Below are positions 37,957-47,149 of a stretch of DNA of 64,000 nt, piece after piece. The stretch lies in contig NZ_JBLWZP010000010.1 in NCBI RefSeq assembly GCF_048266365.1, forward strand, positions 65,452 through 129,451. The letters are read 5' to 3'. The DNA comes from Galbibacter sp048266365. Lineage in GTDB: Bacteria; Bacteroidota; Bacteroidia; Flavobacteriales; Flavobacteriaceae. Position 1 is the stretch's first letter; the number at the start of each line of letters is the position of its first letter. The position numbers were made by a program, and so were the translations under genes. The notes below the pieces were generated by a model that saw only the letters and a list, made by a program, of their open reading frames with translations, was not told the origin of the DNA and did not search any database.

Positions 37957-39132
37957 TTAATTTCTTTCTAAGACCATTGCTGAAGCTCCGCCACCACCAT
38001 TACATATAGCAGCTGCTCCGTATTTAGCATTATTTTGGTCCAATACGCTCATTAATGTAATAAGGATCCTCACTCCGGAACAACCAAGTGGATGTCCGAG
38101 TGCAACAGCACCTCCATTGACATTCACCTTGGTGTTGGCAATGTTTAATATTTTCATATTTGCAAGCGCTACAACAGAGAAGGCCTCGTTGAACTCAAAG
38201 AAATCGATATCCTCTACTTTTAGATTTGTTTTGGCTAGGGCTTTTGGTAAGGCTTTCGCCGGGGCGGTAGTAAACCAATTTGGTTCCCCGGCAGCATCCG
38301 CGTAGCTTAGTATAGTGGCTAAAGGTGTTATTCCCATTTCTTTTGCTTTATCCTCGCTCATTAATACTACTGCTGCGGCACCGTCGTTGATGGTGGATGC
38401 ATTGGCTGCGGTTACTGTTCCGTCTTTGGTAAATGCGGCTCTTAAGCTTGGGATTCTATCTAATTTTACATTTTTAAATTCTTCATCTTCGGAGATGATA
38501 AGTGGGTCTCCTTTGCGTTGTGGAACTTCCACAGGAATGACTTCTTGCTCGAACTTGCCTTGTTCCCAAGCCTTTGCTGAACGCTTATAGGATTCAATGG
38601 CATAGGCATCTTGATCCTCTCTTGAGAAGTTGTATTCTGCGGCACAGTCATCTGCACAAACGCCCATGGCATTTTGATCATACGCATCTACAAGACCGTC
38701 TTTTTGAAGTCCGTCAATCATTTGGGCAGGTCCGAATTTCGTTCCAGTTCTCATGTGTACATAATGTGGAATCATACTCATATTTTCCATTCCTCCAGCT
38801 ACAATGATGGAAGCGTCTCCTAAGGCAATAGCTTGAGCAGCTTGCATCACAGCTTTCATTCCACTGGCACAAACTTTGTTGACTGTAGTGCAAGGAACTG
38901 TATTTGGAATACCGGCGTAAAGTGCGGCTTGTCGAGCGGGAGCTTGTCCTTCTCCTGCTTGGACAACATTACCCATAAGAACCTCTTCAACCACATTCGG
39001 ATCTAACGCTATTTTCTCTAAAGCACCCTTTATGGCAAAGGCGCCCAATTTAGGAGCGGGAATGGAAGAGAGTTTTCCTAGAAAACTTCCGATTGGGGTT
39101 CTGGCAGCGGAAACTATGACTACTTTATTCAT
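37957..39132 (-). CDS. Acetyl-CoA C-acetyltransferase (thiolase)
   Basis: The 391-residue thiolase condenses two acetyl-CoA or cleaves acetoacetyl-CoA. The acylated Cys is in NKVCASGMKAV near residue 88. The NEAF motif (FFEFNEAFSV), the GGAVALGHPLGCSG His loop and the C-terminal CNGGGGASAMVLE with the second Cys are all intact. It lies divergent from the 7TM-HD gene and upstream of the NlpC/P60-fold gene. Which direction it serves (fatty-acid oxidation or ketone-body/isoprenoid supply) is not shown here. Confidence 0.94.
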   Translation of the reverse strand: MNKVVIVSAARTPIGSFLGKLSSIPAPKLGAFAIKGALEKIALDPNVVEEVLMGNVVQAGEGQAPARQAALYAGIPNTVPCTTVNKVCASGMKAVMQAAQAIALGDASIIVAGGMENMSMIPHYVHMRTGTKFGPAQMIDGLQKDGLVDAYDQNAMGVCADDCAAEYNFSREDQDAYAIESYKRSAKAWEQGKFEQEVIPVEVPQRKGDPLIISEDEEFKNVKLDRIPSLRAAFTKDGTVTAANASTINDGAAAVVLMSEDKAKEMGITPLATILSYADAAGEPNWFTTAPAKALPKALAKTNLKVEDIDFFEFNEAFSVVALANMKILNIANTKVNVNGGAVALGHPLGCSGVRILITLMSVLDQNNAKYGAAAICNGGGGASAMVLERN

Positions 39133-39255
39133 GATACACTATTTTGTTGTTGCGAATTTAAATAATTTAAAAAGATAATCATAGGAAGTTGATTTTAATT
39201 AAATGCTAATGAGGAGGCTAATTTTTGTTACATTTGAATAATAATAGCAATTCGA

Positions 39256-41304
39256 ATGAAGAAATTCTTGGATAATCTTTATAAAAATCAATCCCTTATT
39301 TACAAAGGTTTTCTCTTTATTTTGACCACAGCCTTGGTGGTGTATATGTTTCCCAAAGGTGGGAAGTTTAAATACGACTTCCACAAGGGGAAGCTATGGC
39401 AATATGAAACCTTGTATGCTCCTTTTGATTTTGCAATTCACAAAACGGATGAGGAAATAAAGCAAAACAAAGACGAAATAAAAGCCAATCATCCGGATTA
39501 TTTTAAATATGATACTGCTATTCGGGATTTGGTATATAATGGTTATGAGGAGAAATTCAACACCTATTTTACCACTGAGGAATTTAGTAATGCAACCCGA
39601 AAAAAGATATACTCTAATGGATTGGAGTTGTTAAACCGCATCTATGAAAAAGGTGTGGTTCAAAACACGGATCAATACAAGGGTGATGTTCTGGTCAATG
39701 TGGTTCGGGGTAATCAAGAACAAGCCATTCTCTACGGAAGCTTGGTTAAGCTCAATCAACTGGATAGAATGATTTCTGGTTTTTTAACCGAAAGGAATCT
39801 TCAGGGTGAAGATGAATTGCTGAAGAGCCTATATTTTGATATCATTCAACCAAATGTCATTTACGATGAGGGTTTGACAAAAATGACCTTAGAACGAGAG
39901 TTGGCTAAGGTAACCACTACTAGAGGTAGTGTTGGTAAGGGCAAGCGTATTGTAGCTAAAGGAGAAGTAGTAGAAGGGGAGAAGTATACCATATTGTACT
40001 CCCTACAGAAGGAGTACCAATCCAAATTGTGGAATGAGAACAATTACAATTGGATCCTGTTGGGCTACATCATCCTAGTGGGGCTTACCCTGCTTATGCT
40101 ACTATTGTTTTTGAAAAAATACAGACCCGAGGTCTTTGTCAATAATAACAAGGTCACTTTTATTTTCTTTAATGTTCTGGTGATGATTTTCTTGACCACT
40201 ACGGTTGTCAAGTTTAATTCGCACTATGTGTATGTGGTGCCTATGTGTATAATGCCTTTGATTCTAAAGGCGTTTTTCGACCCAAGGTTGGGGTTGTTTA
40301 CTCATGTTTTAACGGTGCTGATATTAGGTTTTATTGTACCCAATAGTTTTGAGTATGTGTTTTTGCAAACAATAGCGGGTATCGTAACCATTCAGACGAT
40401 CTCCGAACTACATAAGCGGGCGAATCTCTTTATTTCGGTAGGGCAGATCACTTTGGTCTACATCATTGCTTATTTCGCGTTTTACGTAATTCATGAAGGG
40501 AACTTCAACAATATGGATTGGGTGAACTTTGGACTATTTATATTAAATGGTTTGGCAACCCTGGCAGCATTCCCATTGATCTATATTTACGAAAAGCTAT
40601 TCTCTTTAGTTTCTGATGTGTCTCTTTTAGAGCTCTCCGATACCAATGCTAAATTATTAAAGGAATTGTCGGATAAAGCCCCAGGGACCTTTCATCATTC
40701 GTTACAGGTGGCTAATTTGGCTGAAGCGGCAGCAAATGAAATTGGAGCAAATTCCATGTTAGTTCGTGTGGGCGCTTTGTATCATGATATTGGGAAGATG
40801 AACAATCCTGCCTATTTTACTGAAAATCAAACTACGAGTGTAAATCCGCATAATGAGCTTTCTGCAGAAGAAAGTTCCAGAATTATTATCGCCCATGTTA
40901 TAGAAGGAATTGAGATGGCTAAAAAGAATAATATTCCTGATAGAGTAATCGATTTTATAAGAACGCATCACGGGACTTCACTGGTGTATTATTTTTATAA
41001 ACAGGCGATGAATTTAGATGAAAATGTCGACAATGCAGATTTTCAATATCCAGGGCCGATCCCATTTTCAAAAGAAACGGCAATCTTGATGATGGCGGAT
41101 TCTGTAGAGGCAGCTTCAAAGAGTTTAAAAAACCCTACTTTTACTATGATCAGTTCCTTTGTTGAGAAGATCATAAGTAAACAAATTGAAGAGGGACAGT
41201 TCCTGAATGCTAACATTACTTTTAAGGAAATAGAGCAGATAAAAAAGGTGTTGAAGCGTAAATTGACCAATATATATCACCTGAGAATAGAATATCCAGA
41301 ATAG
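39256..41304 (+). CDS. pgpH: 7TM-HD phosphohydrolase, PgpH type (probable c-di-AMP phosphodiesterase)
   Basis: The 682-residue membrane protein has one N-terminal helix and an extracytoplasmic 7TMR-HDED domain (about 50-255). Seven helices (about 265-450) and a cytoplasmic HD domain (about 475-640) follow, with TFHHSLQVANLAE, ALYHDIGKM and IRTHHGTS as metal and catalytic motifs. Listeria PgpH of this architecture hydrolyses c-di-AMP. With CdaA at 2221 it would set the c-di-AMP level. A good -7 element (TACATTTG, 39229-39236) lies 20 bases before the ATG. Confidence 0.9.
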   Translation: MKKFLDNLYKNQSLIYKGFLFILTTALVVYMFPKGGKFKYDFHKGKLWQYETLYAPFDFAIHKTDEEIKQNKDEIKANHPDYFKYDTAIRDLVYNGYEEKFNTYFTTEEFSNATRKKIYSNGLELLNRIYEKGVVQNTDQYKGDVLVNVVRGNQEQAILYGSLVKLNQLDRMISGFLTERNLQGEDELLKSLYFDIIQPNVIYDEGLTKMTLERELAKVTTTRGSVGKGKRIVAKGEVVEGEKYTILYSLQKEYQSKLWNENNYNWILLGYIILVGLTLLMLLLFLKKYRPEVFVNNNKVTFIFFNVLVMIFLTTTVVKFNSHYVYVVPMCIMPLILKAFFDPRLGLFTHVLTVLILGFIVPNSFEYVFLQTIAGIVTIQTISELHKRANLFISVGQITLVYIIAYFAFYVIHEGNFNNMDWVNFGLFILNGLATLAAFPLIYIYEKLFSLVSDVSLLELSDTNAKLLKELSDKAPGTFHHSLQVANLAEAAANEIGANSMLVRVGALYHDIGKMNNPAYFTENQTTSVNPHNELSAEESSRIIIAHVIEGIEMAKKNNIPDRVIDFIRTHHGTSLVYYFYKQAMNLDENVDNADFQYPGPIPFSKETAILMMADSVEAASKSLKNPTFTMISSFVEKIISKQIEEGQFLNANITFKEIEQIKKVLKRKLTNIYHLRIEYPE

Positions 41305-41361
41305 TATTTCATTGGTTGTTAGGACGCTATTTAAAAGCGGTAAAAATATTCATGAAAATAG

Positions 41362-41392
41362 TTGTTTTAATCTAATTGAACTACTACATTTG
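41362..41392 (+). promoter_or_regulatory. Promoter of the tRNA-Ser/tRNA-Pro pair
   Basis: TTG at 41362-41364 and a perfect TAnnTTTG element (TACATTTG, 41385-41392) are separated by 20 bases, matching the Bacteroidota sigma consensus. The tRNA-Ser begins 48 bases downstream. Confidence 0.65.
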
Positions 41393-41440
41393 CAACCGCA
41401 ATTTCAAAGTTGTATGTTCATAATGATATAAGAGAATAAA

Positions 41441-41524
41441 GGAGAGGTGCCAGAGTGGTAATGGAGCAGATTGCTAATCTGTCAACGCGTAAGTGTTGCC
41501 AGGGTTCGAATCCCTGTCTCTCCG
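41441..41524 (+). tRNA. tRNA-Ser (anticodon GCT)
   Basis: This is an 84-base tRNA with acceptor arms GGAGAGG/TCTCTCC, the anticodon loop around GCT (GATTGCTAATC), a long variable arm typical of tRNA-Ser, and a T-arm with GGTTCGAATCC. Confidence 0.95.
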
Positions 41525-41551
41525 CTTTTCTTTCTTCATGAATATAATTTT

Positions 41552-41626
41552 CGGGGTGTAGCGTAGCCCGGTTATCGCGCCGCGTTTGGGACGCGGAGGT
41601 CGCAGGTTCGAATCCTGCCACCCCGA
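41552..41626 (+). tRNA. tRNA-Pro (anticodon TGG)
   Basis: Acceptor arms CGGGGTG/CACCCCG and anticodon stem CCGCG/CGCGG with loop TTTGGGA give anticodon TGG. The T-arm is GGTTCGAATCC. It is 27 bases after tRNA-Ser and is the last chromosomal gene before the integrase, so its 3' end is the likely attachment site. Confidence 0.95.
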
Positions 41627-41650
41627 CAAATTATAGTATCAATCTATAAC

Positions 41651-41688
41651 AAAAACCTGTTAATCGTATGATTTACAGGTTTTTCTGT
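41651..41688 (+). terminator. Terminator after tRNA-Pro
   Basis: AAAAACCTGT (41651-41660) pairs perfectly with ACAGGTTTTT (41675-41684) around a 14-base loop, followed by CTGTTTTT. It separates the tRNA operon from the integrase. Confidence 0.82.
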
Positions 41689-41880
41689 TTTTAAGAATAT
41701 CATAAGAATTGATATGTTTTGATTAAAAACGTCAACAAATCGGATAACAATTTGAAAAATCAAAAAGTGTTGACCAGATTTGTAGCTAACTGTCTGCTAA
41801 TCGATAAATAAATGTATCTTTATAAGTGATTTGACTTTCGTCTGATAACAACGAATTATTGTTAACTAAAAGACGAAATA

Positions 41881-43146
41881 ATGAAAACATCTTCCACCTT
41901 CAGTATTTTGTTCTGGGCGGACTTCTCCAGGGCAAAAAATGACCAAGCATCAATTTACGCAAGAATTACGGTAAATGGTAAACGGGCTACCATCAGTTTA
42001 AAACGAAAAGTTTTAGTTTCTGATTGGGATGTCCATAAAAACAGGGCTCGTGGAACTAACCAAAAATCAAGAATCTTGAACAGTTATTTGGATGAAACTT
42101 ACAATCATCTTTTTAAATGTTATCGCGATTTAATGAACGAGCATAAATTGATTACTGCACAAGTTGTTAAGGCTCGATACTTTGGTAATGACGAAAATAA
42201 TCGTTCCATTACTGATATTATCAATTACCATAATGAAGATATGGTAAACAAATTAAAGTGGGGAACACAAAAAAATTACTACACTACACAAAGTTATATC
42301 TCAAAATTTTTATCGAAATTCTATAAGACCACAGACCTTTACTTACGGGAACTCGATTATCACTTTATCATAAAATTCGAGAAATATCTTCGAGGTTATG
42401 TACCCGAAGACCATCAAAAACCAATGGGCAATAATACCGTGATGAAGCACATAGAACGGTTTAGGAAACTGATAAATCTATCACATAAGTTGGGCTGGAT
42501 AGAACGCGACCCTTTTATCAATTTCAAAGCTAAATTCATTAAAAATGAAAGAGGCTTTTTAAGCCTCGAAGAACTTCAAGAGATAGAAAACAAACAATTT
42601 AGCATTCACAGATTGGAATTGGTTAAGGATTTGTTTGTTTTTAGTTGCTATACCAGTTTAAGCTATATTGATGTCATTCATTTAACTGCGGATAATATCT
42701 GTATTGGCATCGATGGCGAACTTTGGATTTATTACAAACGAGAAAAGACGACAAAGCCTATAAGAATACCTTTGTTACCAAAAGCGATGCAAATTGTTGA
42801 AAAATACAAGAGCAACCGTAAATCAATATCACAAGGAAGTATATTTCCTAAAATCTCAAATCAAAAACTAAACTCTTATTTAAAGGAAATTGCGGATGTC
42901 TGCGGTATTAAGAAGAACCTTACTTTCCACATTGCCAGACATACGTTTGCTACAACGGTAACATTGAGTAACGGGATGCCCATAGAGACGGTTTCAAAAT
43001 TGTTAGGTCACTCCCGAATATCCACTACCCAAATTTATGCAAAGGTCATTGAACGCAAAGTGAGTGATGATATGCAAAAATTAAGGTACCAATTCAATGA
43101 GATAGAAAATGAATCTATCTCTAAAGTGGTTTCTCAAAATTCATAA
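41881..43146 (+). CDS. int: Tyrosine recombinase/integrase (CTnDOT IntDOT type)
   Basis: This 421-residue site-specific recombinase integrates and excises the element. It has an arm-binding N-terminal domain (about 1-95), a SAM-like core-binding domain (about 105-200) and the catalytic domain. Active-site residues visible are the Lys of YKREKTTKP, His350 and Arg353 in HIARH, His377 in LLGHS and the nucleophile Tyr386 in QIYAKV. The usual first Arg is replaced by Ser261 (TSLSYIDV), the same substitution known in IntDOT. It is the first gene inside the tRNA-Pro junction. Confidence 0.94.
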   Translation: MKTSSTFSILFWADFSRAKNDQASIYARITVNGKRATISLKRKVLVSDWDVHKNRARGTNQKSRILNSYLDETYNHLFKCYRDLMNEHKLITAQVVKARYFGNDENNRSITDIINYHNEDMVNKLKWGTQKNYYTTQSYISKFLSKFYKTTDLYLRELDYHFIIKFEKYLRGYVPEDHQKPMGNNTVMKHIERFRKLINLSHKLGWIERDPFINFKAKFIKNERGFLSLEELQEIENKQFSIHRLELVKDLFVFSCYTSLSYIDVIHLTADNICIGIDGELWIYYKREKTTKPIRIPLLPKAMQIVEKYKSNRKSISQGSIFPKISNQKLNSYLKEIADVCGIKKNLTFHIARHTFATTVTLSNGMPIETVSKLLGHSRISTTQIYAKVIERKVSDDMQKLRYQFNEIENESISKVVSQNS

Positions 43147-43168
43147 TCCCCACTTAATTAAAAATACA

Positions 43169-43693
43169 ATGGAATTATCTATAATAAAAAATAAAATCCA
43201 TAATATTCAAGGAAACAAAGTAATTCTTGATTTTGACCTCGCAGAACTTTATGAAGTAGAAACCAGAGTGCTTAAACAAGCCGTTAGACGTAACCTTAAA
43301 CGTTTTCCAGATGATTTTATGTTTCAGCTTTCAAAGGACGAGTGGAAAGAGGTTATCACAAATTGTGATAACCTTCCAGAGAATATCAAATTTAGCCCGA
43401 CTGCTCCTTTTGCCTTTACTGAACAAGGTGTAGCAATGCTTTCCAGCGTACTTAACAGCGACAAGGCCATTGACGTAAATATATCTATTATGCGTGCATT
43501 TGTAGCGTTACGGCAGCATCTTACAGATTATAGCAACCTTAAAGAACATATAGCCCAACTTGAAAAAGAAATGAATATCAAATTTAAGGACATTCATCAG
43601 GCATTGAATTATTTATTGCAAAAAGACAAAGTGCAGATTGACCAGCAAAACAGGGAACGAATTGGTTTTAAAACGGATAGGAAAGATTATTAA
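43169..43693 (+). CDS. ORF6N-domain DNA-binding protein
   Basis: The protein is about 174 residues from ATG 43169; an earlier frame start overlaps the integrase and is unlikely. Residues 8-110 are the ORF6N domain (VILDFDLAELYEVETRVLKQ, then RFPDDFMFQLS and FTEQGVAMLSSVL), found in phages and mobile elements. A helical C-terminus follows (about 115-165). It is probably a DNA-binding regulator; its role in this element is unknown. It follows the integrase by 22 bases. Confidence 0.87.
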   Translation: MELSIIKNKIHNIQGNKVILDFDLAELYEVETRVLKQAVRRNLKRFPDDFMFQLSKDEWKEVITNCDNLPENIKFSPTAPFAFTEQGVAMLSSVLNSDKAIDVNISIMRAFVALRQHLTDYSNLKEHIAQLEKEMNIKFKDIHQALNYLLQKDKVQIDQQNRERIGFKTDRKDY

Positions 43694-43745
43694 ATTTTTC
43701 TTCGGTCATCAGAATAGACAATTTTTATTGATATATTTATTTTTA

Positions 43746-44630
43746 TTAATTCGGTTCAATATGAATTAGTACGTGTCCTAAATTCGGTATTTCTTTTCGT
43801 AAATGGTCTTTTAACTTATGAGCAATGTCGTGACCAGATTTTACCGAAATTTCACTATTCACAATTGCGTGTAAATCCACGTGGAATTTCATTCCGGATT
43901 TTCTAATAAAACATTTCTCTGTTCCTAAAACACCTTGAACTTCTGTTGATTTTTCTCTAATTTCAATTATCAGTTCGTCATAAAGTTGTTCGTCCATAAC
44001 TTCTCCTAAAGCTGGACGTAATATTAAATAACTATTATATAAAATAAACGCTGAAGCGAATAATGCAGCCCAATCATCTGCTGTTTCATAACCTTTTCCA
44101 TATATGATTGCTATCGAAATACCGATAAAGGCCATTACCGAAGTTACGGCATCACTTCTATGATGCCAAGCATCTGCTTTTAATGATGAACTATTTGTTT
44201 GTTTACTTTTTTTAATTACAATTTGAAATGAGATTTCTTTCCAAGCTATTATTAGACCTAGCACAATCAAAGTCCAAGATTTCGGGATTTTATGAGGTGT
44301 TTGAATGTTTTGAATACTTTCATAGGCGATTATTGTGGCAGAAACAACAAGGAATGTAACAACTCCAAAGGTAATTAATGGCTCAATTTTACCGTGTCCA
44401 TAGGGATGATTTTCGTCCGCTGGTCGTTTTGCATATTTAAAACCTAATAAAACTAAAAATGAAGCAAAAATATCCGTTGTCGATTCAATCGCATCTGCAA
44501 TTAAAGCATAAGAATTTCCAAAAAATCCCGCAAGTCCTTTAATTAAGGCTAAAGCAGTATTCCCAATTATGCTGAAATAAGTTGTTCGTATTGCGGTTTG
44601 TTCGTTATTCATTCTAATTTTAGTTGTCAA
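43746..44630 (-). CDS. Cation diffusion facilitator (CDF) metal/proton antiporter
   Basis: The 294-residue inner membrane efflux protein has six helices (about 15-205) and a C-terminal cytoplasmic metal-binding domain (about 210-294, KCFIRKSGMKFHVDLHAIV). The transport site is visible as ALIADAIESTTD in helix 2 and AWHHRSDAVTS in helix 5; the HxxxD pattern of the latter suits Zn2+/Fe2+-type CDFs. A HPYGHGKIE loop is typical. It lies just after the terminator of the tra operon, between it and the integrase. Confidence 0.92.
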   Translation of the reverse strand: MTTKIRMNNEQTAIRTTYFSIIGNTALALIKGLAGFFGNSYALIADAIESTTDIFASFLVLLGFKYAKRPADENHPYGHGKIEPLITFGVVTFLVVSATIIAYESIQNIQTPHKIPKSWTLIVLGLIIAWKEISFQIVIKKSKQTNSSSLKADAWHHRSDAVTSVMAFIGISIAIIYGKGYETADDWAALFASAFILYNSYLILRPALGEVMDEQLYDELIIEIREKSTEVQGVLGTEKCFIRKSGMKFHVDLHAIVNSEISVKSGHDIAHKLKDHLRKEIPNLGHVLIHIEPN

Positions 44631-44670
44631 TAGATTTGTTATATTTATAACAAAGGTACTTTTTTAATCA

Positions 44671-44697
44671 TAAAAAAAGAGGTGATAAACACCTCTT
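44671..44697 (-). terminator. Terminator of the tra operon
   Basis: AAGAGGTG (44677-44684) and CACCTCTT (44690-44697) form an 8-base-pair stem with a 5-base loop. On the minus strand it runs straight into a T-run. The stem overlaps the traN stop codon. Confidence 0.88.
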
Positions 44698-45496
44698 AAA
44701 TTTTGGTTTCCAAAATCATTTTCCTGCTCCCTTTTAGCTCCTTCAGCTCCAGCATTAACTTTTCGTTGTCTCCTAAAACAAACTTTGGAACTACATACAC
44801 AAAGCATTGACTTTCTCCATCAGTAATGGAATATGGCATTTTGTGTTTGTATATCACTTCTTGCTGCAATCTTTGATAAGAGGCTTTACGTTTTTTGTTT
44901 CCGTTGGTTCTATATACGTTGAGATAGTCGATTTCAAAATCGATTCCGGACTTGTTTTTAACTTCAATGACCAAATACACTTCAGAAGCATCGTATGCCA
45001 TTTTTTGCAATTGTACTTTGATGCCTTTTTTGCGTTTGGTTTCAATACTCTCAAAGTTGGATTTTAATAAATACTCGCTGAATTTTTGAAAATGGGTTAT
45101 TCTATTTGTGTATTCGTTCAACGCTTTAACTTCGGGCTTCTGCTTAATCTTTATTGGAAGCTCGCTACCAATGCTTTCATTTTCGTTGATAAAATAATTC
45201 AGTTCTGGAAGTTTTTCAGAATACTTCAGAATATAAGAATAAACGCTACCATCACTTGTAACGGTCAAAAGGTTGCTTTCAGTTCCAGGCTTCGCCTGTA
45301 ACAATCCAAAATACTGCTCTTTTTCACGATTATAGGTGAATACAAAATGGGAAGCTCCGGTAATTCCCTGTCGTATTGGATTGGGAAAAAATAGGGCGAC
45401 ATTTTTCTTGTCGTTGGCATAAATGGTATCGAGGGGTTGTTGTGCAACTATTGACATTGTACAAATAAATAGTAGTAATGTGACATATGTCTTCAT
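44696..45496 (-). CDS. traN: Conjugative transposon protein TraN (DUF4138, VirB9-like)
   Basis: This is a 266-residue secreted protein (signal peptide ending in IVAQQ) of the DUF4138/TraN family. In Bacteroidota type IV secretion systems it takes the VirB9-like place in the envelope-spanning channel. The N-terminal half contains the predicted beta-rich YANDKKNVALFFPNPIRQG segment, and the C-terminal half the KNKSGIDFEIDYLNVYRTNGNKKRK segment. It is the last gene of the operon, 10 bases after traM and overlapping the terminator. Confidence 0.87.
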   Translation of the reverse strand: MKTYVTLLLFICTMSIVAQQPLDTIYANDKKNVALFFPNPIRQGITGASHFVFTYNREKEQYFGLLQAKPGTESNLLTVTSDGSVYSYILKYSEKLPELNYFINENESIGSELPIKIKQKPEVKALNEYTNRITHFQKFSEYLLKSNFESIETKRKKGIKVQLQKMAYDASEVYLVIEVKNKSGIDFEIDYLNVYRTNGNKKRKASYQRLQQEVIYKHKMPYSITDGESQCFVYVVPKFVLGDNEKLMLELKELKGSRKMILETKI

Positions 45497-45506
45497 AATA
45501 ATAAGT

Positions 45507-46484
45507 TTAGTAATTGCCCATTATTGGCTTACCTTGATATTTGGTTTTAGGAAGCCTTAAAATGAGTTTGTAATTGTCGGTTATTGTAACCTTTACGTTT
45601 TTATGGTTGCGTTGGAAAATTTTCTTGAAACCGCTTACTTGTGGAACACCGGTAATGTTGATGTCGTCCACCATATCTCCAACGATTTCATTGGTAACTT
45701 CGGCTCTAAAACTGTTTTCGATATAAATGCCTTCGCTATCATCTTGAAAGTCATAGGCTTTCAATTTTACTGGCTGATGATTGATGTTCTCAATGTCTAT
45801 GATTGTGCGATTGGGTTTAAAATCGACAAATCCGTAAATGGGCGTGTTTTTGGAATAGCGTTGTCCGTAAACGGTAGCGTCCTTTAGCAACCGCATTTGT
45901 AAACGATAATTAGTTTTAACCGTCTGTGTGCCATCAACCCGAACATATATAAATTCATCGGTGTTCTTTGAGTTCAAATCATCATTTTCAATGGGATGCG
46001 AGGCAAAAAAGAGTTGATGCTCCAAAGCACGTTCTTTGGCTTCGACATTCGTTTCTTTTTCTACAATGGCATCCGTTGTGTCTTTTTCCTTCTTAATAGA
46101 TGGTTTTGATGGTTTGTATCTGGGATTGATATTTTCAAACGTTCTATCTGAATATCGAATCTGTCCTTGCTGGTAGATGCTATCTACCATCTGCATTTTT
46201 TTCTTGTCCAATAAATCAGGGTCATACACGCCTGTGGAATCCAACAGCCGTTCATCATAAATACTTGGTGCATTGGTCTCCCTCACTTCCTTTAAATCGT
46301 TTAAGGCATCCAATTTGGAATCGTATTCCTTTTGGTCGTCTTCCAGTTTCGGTACGGGAATTTGATTGTTCTCTATGGTCGGTTCTTCGTCTTCTCCTAA
46401 TACTAACATTGCATAACCACCTATAAAAAGCAGTATGCATACCAGCACGATGGAAAAGACTATTTTATTTTTTTCTACTTTCAT
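45507..46484 (-). CDS. traM: Conjugative transposon protein TraM (VirB10-like)
   Basis: This 325-residue protein has one N-terminal membrane helix (about 9-28), a long charged periplasmic linker (about 35-165) and a C-terminal beta-rich domain (about 175-325). That is the layout of TraM/VirB10-like proteins linking inner and outer membranes. The C-terminal part includes GTQTVKTNYRLQMRLLKDA and IYGFVDFKPNRT. It lies between traK and traN; no TraL gene is visible between them. Confidence 0.86.
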   Translation of the reverse strand: MKVEKNKIVFSIVLVCILLFIGGYAMLVLGEDEEPTIENNQIPVPKLEDDQKEYDSKLDALNDLKEVRETNAPSIYDERLLDSTGVYDPDLLDKKKMQMVDSIYQQGQIRYSDRTFENINPRYKPSKPSIKKEKDTTDAIVEKETNVEAKERALEHQLFFASHPIENDDLNSKNTDEFIYVRVDGTQTVKTNYRLQMRLLKDATVYGQRYSKNTPIYGFVDFKPNRTIIDIENINHQPVKLKAYDFQDDSEGIYIENSFRAEVTNEIVGDMVDDINITGVPQVSGFKKIFQRNHKNVKVTITDNYKLILRLPKTKYQGKPIMGNY

Positions 46485-46506
46485 TGTATCTGTTTTTTAA
46501 TATCCT

Positions 46507-47127
46507 TTATGGGCTTTCATAATTTTCTAATTTTCGTAATGTGTTTTCAAAAAAGTTGGTAATCAACAATCCGTGGGTATTATTAGGAAAGTTCCTGTCA
46601 ACGTGAATCAAATTTCCTGTTGTGGTCAATTCATAAGTGTCGGTTACCGACCCTCGGTTGATTTCAAAAATGGTTTTCGTTTCAAATTTGTAGGGCTCGT
46701 TTTGAATATCAACTTTGGATTCGATATTCAATACTTTTTGAACCAGCGAATATTGCAACAAACGGTTATAAACACCATCGGCTTTTTTCTGTCGGTACAA
46801 AGCATCTACTGAACTATTGCCCAACCAGAGGGCTTTTTCCAAATTCTTTTCATAATTGCTGGCATCTATGTTATAGAAATAGGTATGGAATAATTCCAAT
46901 TGTGCCAAGACTTCAACTTTTAAATTCTCCTGTTGAGATACCAGTTTGAGCGGAATAACGCTTCCATCCGTATTTACCACAAAGGCATTGTTAACCGTTT
47001 CTTTATGTAGTTTTATGACCATCAAAACGGAAATGATGCACGTGAGTACTGCTCCGATAACAACCGTTAATACGATAAAGCGATTGAGTTTTAAGATGTT
47101 ATAAATGTTTTTATATGGTGTTTTCAT
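46507..47127 (-). CDS. traK: Conjugative transposon protein TraK (VirB8-like)
   Basis: The 206-residue protein has one N-terminal membrane helix (about 17-37) and a periplasmic NTF2-like domain. Recognisable pieces are QLELFHTYFYNIDASNYEKNLE and the strand-rich IQNEPYKFETKTIFEI. This fits TraK, the VirB8-like assembly factor of the channel. It lies 22 bases after traJ. Confidence 0.88.
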   Translation of the reverse strand: MKTPYKNIYNILKLNRFIVLTVVIGAVLTCIISVLMVIKLHKETVNNAFVVNTDGSVIPLKLVSQQENLKVEVLAQLELFHTYFYNIDASNYEKNLEKALWLGNSSVDALYRQKKADGVYNRLLQYSLVQKVLNIESKVDIQNEPYKFETKTIFEINRGSVTDTYELTTTGNLIHVDRNFPNNTHGLLITNFFENTLRKLENYESP

Positions 47128-47149
47128 TTAATTATTGATTTATGCTTTA

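Noticed and set aside
43169..43693. ORF6N gene as a toxin or antitoxin
   Set aside because: It carries only an ORF6N domain and no partner gene; nothing supports a toxin-antitoxin pair.
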